This document shows, one piece after another, positions 1 to 7,896 of a DNA stretch of 64,000 bases. Below the pieces are notes generated by a model. The model did no database searches and was not told the origin of the DNA. It saw only the letters and a list, made by a program, of their open reading frames with translations. The stretch spans positions 1-64,000 of the forward strand of contig CAYTXG010000002.1 in assembly GCA_964441025.1 (NCBI GenBank), read 5' to 3'. Each line of letters starts with the position of its first letter. The stretch's first letter is position 1. The DNA comes from JAAZIN01 sp964441025. GTDB taxonomy: Bacteria > Bacillota > Dethiobacteria > DTU022. The position numbers and the translations under genes are program-made.

Positions 1-59
1 TTCGTCGTGAGTGAGCCGATCCCCCTTAGGTAAGATTATAAGTGAGTGATCGCGTTCCC

Positions 60-88
60 TTTACCAATACATTTGCGCAGTCTATAAT
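60..88 (+). promoter_or_regulatory. Sigma-A-type promoter abutting nth
   Basis: A -35 box TTTACC (60-65) is followed after exactly 17 bases by a perfect -10 box TATAAT (83-88). The -10 box touches the ATG at 89, so transcription should begin about base 95, which is the first base of the second in-frame ATG. No Shine-Dalgarno sequence is visible. A leaderless nth mRNA is the simplest reading, but this is inferred from sequence only. Confidence 0.65.
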
Positions 89-748
89 ATGAACATGATC
101 AACGAAGCAGCAGTAAAAGAGGAATCAAAGCGGATTCGCCGGATATTCCTGGCCCTGAAGCAGCGTTTTCCCTTTCCCCGCACCAGGCTGATCCATAAAA
201 ACCCCTTCCAGCTGTTCGTGGCCGTTCTTCTTTCAGCGCAGACTACAGATGAACAGGTCAACCGCATCACGGAAAAACTGTTCACCGCCGCTCCAACGGC
301 ACAGGATATAGCCCGCTTTGAACCGGAAGAGCTGGAACCTTATCTGAAGGGATGCGGCCTTTACCGGAATAAAAGCCGCTATCTTGTGGAAGCCAGCCGG
401 ATGATTGTTCGGGATTTCAACGGGGAGCTGCCGGAGAACTTTGACAGTCTGCTCATGCTGCCGGGGATCGGGCGCAAATGCGCCAATGTGATTCTGAATA
501 TTGCTTTTGGCAAGCCCGCCCTGGCCGTGGACACCCATGTTTTCAGGGTGGCGCGGCGGCTGGGCCTGGCAGACGGCAGCAAGCCGGAGCAGGTCGAAGC
601 CCGGCTAAGGGAGATCCTGCCGCCCGAAGAATGGGGCAAAGCCCACCAGCGCCTTATCGCCCACGGACGGGAAGTCTGCCGGGCCCGGAAACCCCGCTGT
701 GGTGAATGCCTGCTGAAGGATGACTGCTTTTGGGATAACAAGATGTAA
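89..748 (+). CDS. nth: Endonuclease III (DNA glycosylase/AP lyase)
   Basis: Base-excision-repair enzyme that removes oxidised pyrimidines and cleaves the abasic site. The 219-residue protein has the helix-hairpin-helix motif LPGIGRKCANV with the catalytic lysine at about residue 130, and the catalytic aspartate in VDTHVFR at about 148. The C-terminal [4Fe-4S] loop is complete, with Cys 197, 204, 207 and 213 in C-x6-C-x2-C-x5-C spacing. Length is normal for the family. ATG codons at 89 and 95 are both possible. The -10 box touching base 89 and the missing ribosome binding site favour a leaderless message starting at 95. A Lon-like protease gene follows in the same direction after 81 bases. Identity is secure; only the start is uncertain. 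Confidence 0.95.
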   Translation: MNMINEAAVKEESKRIRRIFLALKQRFPFPRTRLIHKNPFQLFVAVLLSAQTTDEQVNRITEKLFTAAPTAQDIARFEPEELEPYLKGCGLYRNKSRYLVEASRMIVRDFNGELPENFDSLLMLPGIGRKCANVILNIAFGKPALAVDTHVFRVARRLGLADGSKPEQVEARLREILPPEEWGKAHQRLIAHGREVCRARKPRCGECLLKDDCFWDNKM

Positions 749-829
749 AAAATATAGGCCTGCGGCATAGAATGCATAAAAGCCTGACGGGGAATCCGCT
801 ACCTGACCCGGGCCGGGAGGAGAAATAGT

Positions 830-3250
830 ATGGCTGTATACAAATTAAGCGCAGGGGATCTGAAGTACCGCTGTGATCCACAAAATTTTCCCTTTGAAAA
901 CACCGGCTCGGTTCCGCCGCTGGAGGGGATGATCGGGCAGGAGCGTGCCGTAAAAGCCATGGAATTCGGCTTGCGGATAAAGCGCGCAGGCTACAATATT
1001 TTTATGACCGGCTTTACAGGGACGGGCAAATCGAGCTATGCTCTCTCTGCGGTTGAAAAAATTGCCCTGCAGGAGCCGCGCCCCGACGATTGGCTCTATG
1101 TGTTCAATTTCGACAATCCCGGTGAGCCGCTGGCCCTGCACCTTCCTGCAGGGCAGGGAGCCCTTTTCAGCCGTCATGTGGAAGAGCTGCTGGAGGATCT
1201 GAAGCAGGCCATCCCCAAAGCCTTTGACACGGAAGAATATGAACGGCAAAAAGCATCGTATGTAACGGAATTCCAGGAGCTGCGCAGCGCCCATCTGGAA
1301 GAGCTGAACAAGGCGGCCCAGGAGCATGGTTTCACCCTGAAGAGGACCGGCACCGGTTTTGTTACCGTTCCCGTTGTTGAGGGGGAGCAGGTCAACGAAG
1401 AGGACTACGCCAAACTGGATCAGCCGGTGAAGGATGAGCTGGAGAAAAAATCAACGTCTGTGCAGCTGAAAGCCATGGAGATCATGCGGCGGATTCAATC
1501 TGCCGAGAGGGGATTGAAGGAGAGATTTAAAAAGCTCGACCGGAAAATCGCCATCGCGGCAACAGGGCATCTTTTCAACGAGATCCTGGAGAAATACAGC
1601 GCTTTTCCCGAGGTGCAGTGCTACCTGCAGGCCCTTCAGGGCGATGTACTCTCCAGCCTGGGCGAGTTCCGCGCTGAGGAGGAGGAGCAGTCCTTTCCGC
1701 TGTTCTGGCTGCGCCGTCAGAGCCAGGAGCAGGCGGAGCAGCGCTACAAGGTCAACCTCATGGTTGATCACCGGGAAACAGAGGGAGCGCCGCTGGTGTA
1801 TGAAACAAACCCCTCCTATTACAACCTCCTGGGCAGAATGGAATATGAGAACCGTCTGGGGGCGGTGATCACCGATTTTACCATGATCAAAGCAGGGGCT
1901 TTCCACCGCGCCAACGGCGGTTACCTGATCCTGCAGGCCAATGATGTCCTTTCGGGATTGCAATCTTGGGAGGTGTTGAAACGCACGCTGAAAACAAAGG
2001 AGATCCGCATCGAGACCCTTGGCGAGCAGTACGCCGCCATCACTGTTTCCACCCTGCGACCGCAGCCCGTGCCGCTGCAGCTGAAGGTGATCCTCATAGG
2101 AAATCCCCTTCTCTACCAGATTCTCTATTCCTATGATGAAGATTTCAGCAAGCTGTTCAAGATCAAAGTCGACTTTGACATCGAAATGACCAGGGACGGC
2201 GACAGCGTGGCCAAGATGGCCGGCTTTATTGCCTACCACTGCGCCCTGCAGCAGCTGCGCCATTTTGATCGCGAGGCGGTGGCAAAAATGGTCGAATACA
2301 GCTCCCGCCTGGCCGAGCACCAGGAAAAATTGAGCACCCGCTTCAATGATATCGTTGAGCTTCTTTACGAGGCCGATGCCTGGGCTGAAATTGACGGCGC
2401 TGCGGATGTGGGCGCAGCGCAGGTAGAAAAAGCGCTGCAAGAGAAGATTCACCGTTCCAACAAGTACGAGCAGAAGGTTATGGAAGCTATTGAAAGAGGG
2501 CAGATCCTGCTGGACCTGGAGGGCACCGGGGTCGGCCAGGTCAATGCGCTTTCGGTAATTGATCTCGGGGACTACCGCTTCGGCCGGCCCTCCCGGGTCA
2601 CCTCCACAGTTTATCCCGGACGTCGCGGCATTATTAATATTGAGCGGGAGAGCAAGCTGAGCGGCAAAATCCACGATAAGGGCGTCCTCATCCTGAGCGG
2701 CTATCTCGGCCGCCGCTACGGCAGCAAAATCCCTCTAAATCTTTCCGCCAATCTCTGTTTTGAGCAGTCGTACAGCGGGGTGGATGGAGACAGCGCCTCC
2801 GCCGCAGAGCTCTTTGCACTTCTTTCAAGCATATCCGGCATACCGCTGAAACAAAATTTGGCGGTAACGGGTTCGGTGAACCAAAATGGGGAGATTCAGC
2901 CCGTGGGCGGGATCAACAGCAAAATTGAAGGTTTCTTTGATGCCTGCAAGATCAAGGGTTTCACCGGCGATCAGGGGGTCATTATTCCGGCGGCAAACCT
3001 GAAAAATCTAATGCTGCGCGATGAAATCGAGGCGGCTGTCGAAAGTGGAAAATTTCATATTTACGCCATTACCACTGTTGATGAAGGGATGGAGCTGCTG
3101 ACGGGACGCGAAGCGGGGGGCGAAGGGGAAGAGGGCGATTTTTCCCCGGGGACAATAAACGAAGGGGTTATCCGCAGCCTGGCTAAATTTAACGAGACCA
3201 TGCGCAGTCAGGCGGATCAGGGAAAGGCCAATGAGCGGGATGAGGCTTAA
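830..3250 (+). CDS. Lon-like ATP-dependent protease (AAA domain plus Lon S16 domain)
   Basis: Cytosolic ATP-dependent serine protease of the Lon-like (LonB/AAA_32) type. Residues 61-68 form a Walker A loop (GFTGTGKS). The C-terminal peptidase domain has the nucleophile Ser655 in GDSAS and Lys698 in GGINSKIEGF. The 43-residue spacing equals that of the Ser-Lys dyad in E. coli Lon. Between them lies a long, charged helical stretch (about 110-330) typical of this family, in place of the classical Lon N-domain. The ATG at 830 follows a good GGAGG site. The methyltransferase gene begins 5 bases after the stop, so the two are probably cotranscribed. Substrates cannot be read from the sequence. Confidence 0.9.
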   Translation: MAVYKLSAGDLKYRCDPQNFPFENTGSVPPLEGMIGQERAVKAMEFGLRIKRAGYNIFMTGFTGTGKSSYALSAVEKIALQEPRPDDWLYVFNFDNPGEPLALHLPAGQGALFSRHVEELLEDLKQAIPKAFDTEEYERQKASYVTEFQELRSAHLEELNKAAQEHGFTLKRTGTGFVTVPVVEGEQVNEEDYAKLDQPVKDELEKKSTSVQLKAMEIMRRIQSAERGLKERFKKLDRKIAIAATGHLFNEILEKYSAFPEVQCYLQALQGDVLSSLGEFRAEEEEQSFPLFWLRRQSQEQAEQRYKVNLMVDHRETEGAPLVYETNPSYYNLLGRMEYENRLGAVITDFTMIKAGAFHRANGGYLILQANDVLSGLQSWEVLKRTLKTKEIRIETLGEQYAAITVSTLRPQPVPLQLKVILIGNPLLYQILYSYDEDFSKLFKIKVDFDIEMTRDGDSVAKMAGFIAYHCALQQLRHFDREAVAKMVEYSSRLAEHQEKLSTRFNDIVELLYEADAWAEIDGAADVGAAQVEKALQEKIHRSNKYEQKVMEAIERGQILLDLEGTGVGQVNALSVIDLGDYRFGRPSRVTSTVYPGRRGIINIERESKLSGKIHDKGVLILSGYLGRRYGSKIPLNLSANLCFEQSYSGVDGDSASAAELFALLSSISGIPLKQNLAVTGSVNQNGEIQPVGGINSKIEGFFDACKIKGFTGDQGVIIPAANLKNLMLRDEIEAAVESGKFHIYAITTVDEGMELLTGREAGGEGEEGDFSPGTINEGVIRSLAKFNETMRSQADQGKANERDEA

Positions 3251-3255
3251 AAAGC

Positions 3256-4026
3256 ATGTCAAAGGCGACTGAAGGGAAAACACCCTATGCCGGGTTTGCC
3301 GCAATCTACGATCAGATCATGGCAGGGGTGGATTATGAAGGCTGGGCTGATTACATTGAGTCTTTACTGCAGCGCTACGAACGGCGGCCTCGCTCCATCA
3401 TAGATCTTGCCTGCGGCACGGGAAGTTCGGCCTTCCCCTTTGCGGCAAGGGGCTACCGGGTCAGCGGAGCCGACATATCGGAGTCCATGCTCCAGGTGGC
3501 CCGCTCACGGGGGGCAGCGGCGGGCTTGCATGTGGATTTCTACCAGGCGGATCTTCGCGCGCTCTCTCTGCCCGGGCAATACGATCTGGCCCTGCTCTTC
3601 CAGGACGGGCTGAATTACATTCTCACGGAAGAAGAGCTGCTGCAGGCTTTTTCCGGCATCGGGGAGCTGATCCGGCCCGGGGGGTTTTTTATCTTTGATC
3701 TGACCCGCCCCTCGCTGCGGGCGCAAAACGAGCAGTTTTCAGTTTGCTGGGCCGATGATCAGGATTTTTCCCTCATCTGGGAAAGCCGCTACCAGAGGGC
3801 GGTGGAGACCTGGGAGATTGTCCTGACTGTTTTTGCCGCCGCAGGCGGCGGGCTGTACCGTAAATTTCAAGAACATCATCGTGAGAAAGACTATCCGCCG
3901 GAGCTGGTGAACCGCCTTCTGGAGAAAGCGGGGTTCAATATCCTGGAGTTGCTGCCTACTTTCAAGTTAACGCCTGCCGGCGGCTGCGAGCCGAAACTGA
4001 CCTTTACCGCAGAGCTGAAGAGATAA
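3256..4026 (+). CDS. Class I SAM-dependent methyltransferase, substrate unknown
   Basis: A 256-residue Rossmann-fold methyltransferase. Motif I (IDLACGTG, residues 49-56) binds S-adenosylmethionine and the acidic residue ending the second strand is in GADISESML. The GGFFIFDLTRP stretch matches the later core strand. The C-terminal half resembles small-molecule or cofactor methyltransferases of the Methyltransf_25/11 type, but nothing identifies the acceptor. It follows the Lon-like gene at a 5-base distance with only a weak ribosome site, which suggests translational coupling. A methyltransferase function is well supported; a specific reaction is not. Confidence 0.8.
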   Translation: MSKATEGKTPYAGFAAIYDQIMAGVDYEGWADYIESLLQRYERRPRSIIDLACGTGSSAFPFAARGYRVSGADISESMLQVARSRGAAAGLHVDFYQADLRALSLPGQYDLALLFQDGLNYILTEEELLQAFSGIGELIRPGGFFIFDLTRPSLRAQNEQFSVCWADDQDFSLIWESRYQRAVETWEIVLTVFAAAGGGLYRKFQEHHREKDYPPELVNRLLEKAGFNILELLPTFKLTPAGGCEPKLTFTAELKR

Positions 4027-4121
4027 ACAGGGGCCGGGGGACGCTTTCCTATTGCCGCCTGCTCCCCTTGTGCCAACGGCGGCTCCTCCAGGGATCGCCC
4101 CATCCCCCGGCAGCCCCGGTT

Positions 4122-4459
4122 AAAAAAATCATACTTTTGGATGATCATCGAATCCAACCTGCGCATCTGGGCTGGGCCCCGTCGTCCGGGTTATGATGAA
4201 AACAGCAGCTGCGGCGCGTCTGCTACGGGAATGCGACGGCGCACAACGGGGCAGGGGCAGACTGGAGGAGATCAGCCCCCGGGAGATGGAGGCCCTCAAA
4301 TTGATCGGCTGCGGCCTGTGTAACAGGGAGATTGGAGAGCGGCTCTTTATTGCCGAACCCACAGTAAAGACACATGTAACCCATCTGCTGGAAAAACTGG
4401 CCCTGCGCGACCGAACCCATCTGGCGATTTACGTAATTCATCAAGGGCTGGTAAATTAA
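4122..4459 (+). pseudogene. Remnant of a NarL/LuxR-type response regulator lacking its receiver domain
   Basis: The segment from about 4193 encodes an intact C-terminal GerE helix-turn-helix: SPREMEALKLIGCGLCNREI, then a recognition-helix region (PTVKTHVTHLLEKL), ending HQGLVN at 4459. About 70 bases upstream, in a different frame (4122-4154), the peptide KKIILLDDHRI is encoded, which is the canonical first strand and acidic pair of a receiver domain. Roughly 100 residues of receiver, including the phosphoacceptor aspartate, are missing between them, and the upstream frame has no start codon and stops at 4194-4196. I read this as an internal deletion plus decay. The longest open frame (ATG at 4193) could still give an 88-residue free DNA-binding domain. 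No sensor kinase gene is nearby. Confidence 0.7.
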
Positions 4460-4467
4460 TCATCCAT

Positions 4468-4502
4468 CGCCCGGGTAAACCCGGGCGGTAAAGGCTTTTT
4501 TT
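4468..4502 (+). terminator. Possible intrinsic terminator
   Basis: A perfect 8-bp stem CGCCCGGG/CGCCCGGG-complement (4468-4475 and 4480-4487) with a TAAA loop is followed eight bases later by an eight-T tract. The offset of the T tract makes it a weaker terminator than the others in this window. It lies between the regulator remnant and the convergent HAD gene. Confidence 0.45.
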
Positions 4503-4554
4503 GCTGTCGCGTCGGGCTTTGATATATCTGCCAATGCCCTGGGCAACAGAAATT

Positions 4555-5268
4555 CTACTTACGCTGACCTGATTGTTGAACAAGGCATTTTTCCAGCTGA
4601 ACAAAAGATGAAAAACTATTGTTTCTGCTGCCGGCCTTTTTATTTAGAATCAGGTAAGGCATACCTGCCCGGCGAGCGCATTCACCGTCCCGGTCATCCC
4701 GGTCGCCGATAAAGAGGCATTGGCGTTGCGATAATCCCAATTTATTGGAAACTACTATCAATCCCCGGGGATGAGGTTTGAGCCGGTTTACATCACTATC
4801 TGTCGATGACACAATGGTAGCAATAGGGAGCTCCAGGGCAGCGATTTTTTCTCGTGCGGGATAGTCGGAATATACTGCCATGGCAAAACCGCGTTGTGCC
4901 AGGGTATCGCAGAAACCGGCCACTCCGGGATAACGGCAGCGCTTAAGGTATTTAAGCGGCACTTCATGGATCCAGCGACTGGTAATCCGGCGCACCTGAT
5001 CCTCCCCAACTTTTGATCGGCCGGCCGCCCATTGGTACTGGGCGTTTTTTAGATTTTCCGGTTCTTCATGCACCCGCTTTTCGCGTTCCGCCCTGAAGTC
5101 GAGAATTATTTTCAATTCAGCCAGACGCCAGGGGCGCAGGGCATAAAACCTGAGTAATTCACCCAGGATCAAACGTCTCATGAACCGCTGGTTGTAGAGG
5201 GTTCCATCCACATCAAAAATAACAGCCGCAATATCGGACCAGTTGAAAGGCGATGATGCAAGATTCAT
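4555..5268 (-). CDS. HAD-superfamily phosphatase in a polyprenyl-sugar-type operon
   Basis: A 237-residue haloacid-dehalogenase phosphohydrolase. Motif I is FDVDGTLYN with the nucleophile Asp19 and acid/base Asp21. Motif II is the serine in AVYSDYP, motif III the lysine in RLKPHP, and motif IV is the acidic run in IGDRDDRDGE. The long cap after motif I is that of a subfamily I enzyme. It is the last gene of a three-gene minus-strand operon, 11 bases behind a UbiA-type prenyltransferase. In several bacteria HAD domains are fused or linked to DPPR-synthase-like UbiA proteins, so dephosphorylation of a polyprenyl-phospho-sugar is a reasonable inference. A general phosphatase cannot be excluded. 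Confidence 0.75.
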   Translation of the reverse strand: MNLASSPFNWSDIAAVIFDVDGTLYNQRFMRRLILGELLRFYALRPWRLAELKIILDFRAEREKRVHEEPENLKNAQYQWAAGRSKVGEDQVRRITSRWIHEVPLKYLKRCRYPGVAGFCDTLAQRGFAMAVYSDYPAREKIAALELPIATIVSSTDSDVNRLKPHPRGLIVVSNKLGLSQRQCLFIGDRDDRDGECARRAGMPYLILNKKAGSRNNSFSSFVQLEKCLVQQSGQRK

Positions 5269-5279
5269 CGGACTGCTCC

Positions 5280-6203
5280 CTATTCAAAAATGGTAACCAG
5301 CAAAGACTGCAAGTAAGGAAGATCCACGAACATTAACACTATAAGGAGAACTGCCAGCAAGAACAGGTAAGCCACAAATGGTTTTTCACGGTAAAGACGC
5401 TCAGGGTGCTGAGCCGGCGAGTTTGGCTGCACACCGATATGCATATACCAGGCAAAAAGGAATGCCAAAAAGGGAATGGTGAGAATCAGCTCGATGCGGT
5501 ATTTAATCAGGAAAATGCCGGTAAAGAAAAGCGAGCACATCCCATAGAAAAATGAAGATATAAGCAAATTTTCCTCGTTATAGTGACGAAATGAACGGCG
5601 ATACAGAGCAGCCGATTCCGGATCGGCAATGAAGCGATATTCGGCGAATCTCTTGATACCCATTAAAAATGCACCGCCCATCCAATAACCTAGAAGCAGG
5701 CTGGAAGGGGGGATAAACTCGGTGGTGACGATAAACCATCCCAAAAGCAGTCGAACAGGGTTGTTGATCGATTCGGATAGAACGTCAAGAAAGACCAGAT
5801 CTTTTGTCCGAAAAGGCCTGACATTATACAGGAAGCCCATCAATAAAAAGAAAGCAGATACTGTTAGGAAAAGGAAATTGATTTGCCAGGCCAGGGTCAA
5901 TCCGGCGGTGGCAAGAAAAAGATATTGCATTACAACATAGGGAGCTTTGATTTTCCCGCTTACTGAAGGACGGTTTTTTTTCACGGGATGAAAACGATCA
6001 AATCGCGCATCCAACCACTCATTGATCGTGTAGTTGGCAGAGGCGATTAAACAGGTGCTGCTCAAGCCTAAAACCAATTGCAAGGCGAAATCGCGCATAA
6101 CAGCGCCGGAAAAAACTGCTGCTGCAATGACGCCGGGTATGACAAATATATTTTTGAACCAATGATCCGGGCGGGCAATAGAAAGATAGTTTCTAAAACC
6201 CAC
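5280..6203 (-). CDS. UbiA-family prenyltransferase, decaprenyl-phosphate phosphoribosyltransferase-like
   Basis: Polytopic membrane protein (307 residues, about nine hydrophobic segments). The Mg-binding motif is N61-x3-D65-x3-D69 in NEWLDARFDRFHPVKKNRPS. The HP-x-KK-x-RP extension resembles DPPR synthase (Rv3806c) of the arabinan pathway rather than quinone or haem prenyltransferases. The second conserved block is DVLSESINNPVRLLLGW. Translation starts at GTG, overlapping by one base the TAG of the upstream glycosyltransferase gene, so coupling is likely. The inferred role is to load phosphoribose or a similar sugar phosphate onto a polyprenyl phosphate as donor for a GT-C enzyme. The region is AT-richer than the flanking housekeeping genes, hinting at acquisition. 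Confidence 0.75.
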   Translation of the reverse strand: MGFRNYLSIARPDHWFKNIFVIPGVIAAAVFSGAVMRDFALQLVLGLSSTCLIASANYTINEWLDARFDRFHPVKKNRPSVSGKIKAPYVVMQYLFLATAGLTLAWQINFLFLTVSAFFLLMGFLYNVRPFRTKDLVFLDVLSESINNPVRLLLGWFIVTTEFIPPSSLLLGYWMGGAFLMGIKRFAEYRFIADPESAALYRRSFRHYNEENLLISSFFYGMCSLFFTGIFLIKYRIELILTIPFLAFLFAWYMHIGVQPNSPAQHPERLYREKPFVAYLFLLAVLLIVLMFVDLPYLQSLLVTIFE

Positions 6204-7582
6204 TATTTCCTCTCCTTTATTTTATTGGTGATGAGATAAAGCCCTTGCCCTGCAAAAAGGCAGATCAGGGGCATGACGGGACAGCGAAAGCGGCAGTAAC
6301 CCATGGGTCCGCCCGCAAGGGCCATCAAGTACAGGCCTGTTAGAAGAACAGGGTATACTGAAGGATTTTTAAGCCCTTTTTTAGATAATAAACCAATCAG
6401 GGCCAGCAGATATATAGCGGCTAGAATGCACCCCAGCAAAAGATTGCTCCAAAATACCAGCGGTTTTTCCTTTAACAGCACCAGAGATGTACTAAAAAGC
6501 CCTTTGTCAACAACCTGTCCAATCAATCCCTCGGAATGGGGGTACAATTTGAACAGTTTAAGATATTTGGTTGCCCCGGGATCAGCGGCGGTTCTGAGTA
6601 TCCCCTTCAGGTAAAGGCCCATGAATATGGGGAAATCGTTTTTAATGATTTCCAGTCCTTTTTTACTCATATAGCGGTAACGCTCGGGAAAACTCCAGCC
6701 TTCCTGCTCGGGATGGTTTTTTATATAAACAACGCCATCATGATAGCCCATTTTTTCCTGCATCTCATAAAAGGGCATACCTTCCTTGTGCGCAAGAACA
6801 GCGCCTGCGTAGAAGAAGTAGATATCAATCTCAGCAGTAGGCGTAAAACCGCCATAGCCGCTTTGGGTATAGTTTCTAAACTGCCAGGCGCCAATGGCTG
6901 TAAATGTTATCAGGATAAAAAGCAGCAAGTGAGTCAAGGCCTGAGGCCATTTAATAAAGCCCTTGATCGCCCAGGCCAGCAAAAACAAGATAAAGAGAAG
7001 CGGCAGGTAATAGGCAATAGGCCTGACATAAATTGAACCAGTCAGGCAAAGGGCTGCCAGGGCCATGAATTGCCATCTCGGTTTCTTCAGGTATAACATA
7101 AAAAGGTAAAGTGAAATCGAGAGCAGCAAGGTAAAGGACACTTCCGAGAGCAGAAGGTAATTGTAAAGTGTAGAAACAGGTTCCAGCGCATATAGCAAAC
7201 AACAGAAAAGGGCCGCCTTTTCGTTTTTAAACAGTAGCAGCCCCATGCGGTATACTACATACAGGGTGATGCTGTTAGCCGCAATCTGCAAAAAAATAGT
7301 TACCAGTTCAACCTGTCCCAGAATGATTCCCGGCAGTAAAAAAAGGGGGTAACCCGGGGAGCGTATTATCGTTGGTAATCCTTGATAGGAAAAACTCCCG
7401 GACAGCAGCTCTCCGGCTGGGCTGAGGTAGCCCCAGGAATCCCCGGCATAAAATATGCCTTTGTCAGCAATAATCAGAAGCAATAGCAGGAAAAAAACCG
7501 ATTTTACCAAAAAATTCAGCACGATTAGCATGCGTATAGGAGTTATTCTATTCAGGCCTGCACCGGTGCGCATACCTGGCAA
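6203..7582 (-). CDS. GT-C fold membrane glycosyltransferase (ArnT/PMT_2-like)
   Basis: A 459-residue protein with about eleven predicted membrane helices. Its first extracytoplasmic loop carries an aspartate in AGDSWGYLS and an RSPGYPLF motif. This layout is typical of GT39/ArnT-like transferases that use polyprenyl-phosphate-linked sugars. It is the first gene of an operon with a DPPR-synthase-like UbiA protein and a HAD phosphatase, so it probably consumes the lipid-linked sugar they make, decorating an outer-surface glycan or protein. The listed start is TTG at 7582. An ATG nine bases later is also possible, and neither has a well-placed ribosome site; a GGAGGTGA lies about 40 bases upstream. 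The acceptor is unknown. Confidence 0.75.
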   Translation of the reverse strand: MPGMRTGAGLNRITPIRMLIVLNFLVKSVFFLLLLLIIADKGIFYAGDSWGYLSPAGELLSGSFSYQGLPTIIRSPGYPLFLLPGIILGQVELVTIFLQIAANSITLYVVYRMGLLLFKNEKAALFCCLLYALEPVSTLYNYLLLSEVSFTLLLSISLYLFMLYLKKPRWQFMALAALCLTGSIYVRPIAYYLPLLFILFLLAWAIKGFIKWPQALTHLLLFILITFTAIGAWQFRNYTQSGYGGFTPTAEIDIYFFYAGAVLAHKEGMPFYEMQEKMGYHDGVVYIKNHPEQEGWSFPERYRYMSKKGLEIIKNDFPIFMGLYLKGILRTAADPGATKYLKLFKLYPHSEGLIGQVVDKGLFSTSLVLLKEKPLVFWSNLLLGCILAAIYLLALIGLLSKKGLKNPSVYPVLLTGLYLMALAGGPMGYCRFRCPVMPLICLFAGQGLYLITNKIKERK

Positions 7583-7896
7583 TATATTATCAAATTGCTC
7601 ATTCTCTGTTTTAAGGGTGATGCCTCTTCACCTCCACAGTGTTTTATTCAAATCTGTTCATAATATTTCCATAAGGAATTCACAATTCCTGCACGATCTT
7701 CGTCAACATTCTGTTTCGTTTACCGTTTTCACCAATAAACGGGGTATAAAATTAATATCCAACGCAAACATCGATCTATTGACAGATTGCTCACTCTGCA
7801 TACATGAAAACATGTCGCATAAATCCCTTTAATACAAAGAACCGCTGCGAATTGCTTTGGCGCAAAACGCAGCGGGCGACAGCACAGTACAGCTGC
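7583..7896. other. AT-rich intergenic region without a convincing gene
   Basis: About 310 bases upstream of the glycosyltransferase operon and downstream of the AI-2E-family transporter gene. A TTGACA hexamer occurs on the plus strand near 7779, but it points into the end of a convergent gene and lacks a good -10 partner. I find no RNA gene, repeat or credible coding frame. It presumably contains the operon promoter on the minus strand, which I could not place with confidence. Confidence 0.4.

Noticed and set aside
1451..2674. Long minus-strand open frame of 407 codons opposite the Lon-like gene
   Set aside because: It is a shadow of a GC-rich conserved gene; the plus strand has all protease motifs and the ribosome site.
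7779..7810. Perfect TTGACA on the plus strand
   Set aside because: No acceptable -10 box at 16-18 bases and it points into the end of a convergent gene.
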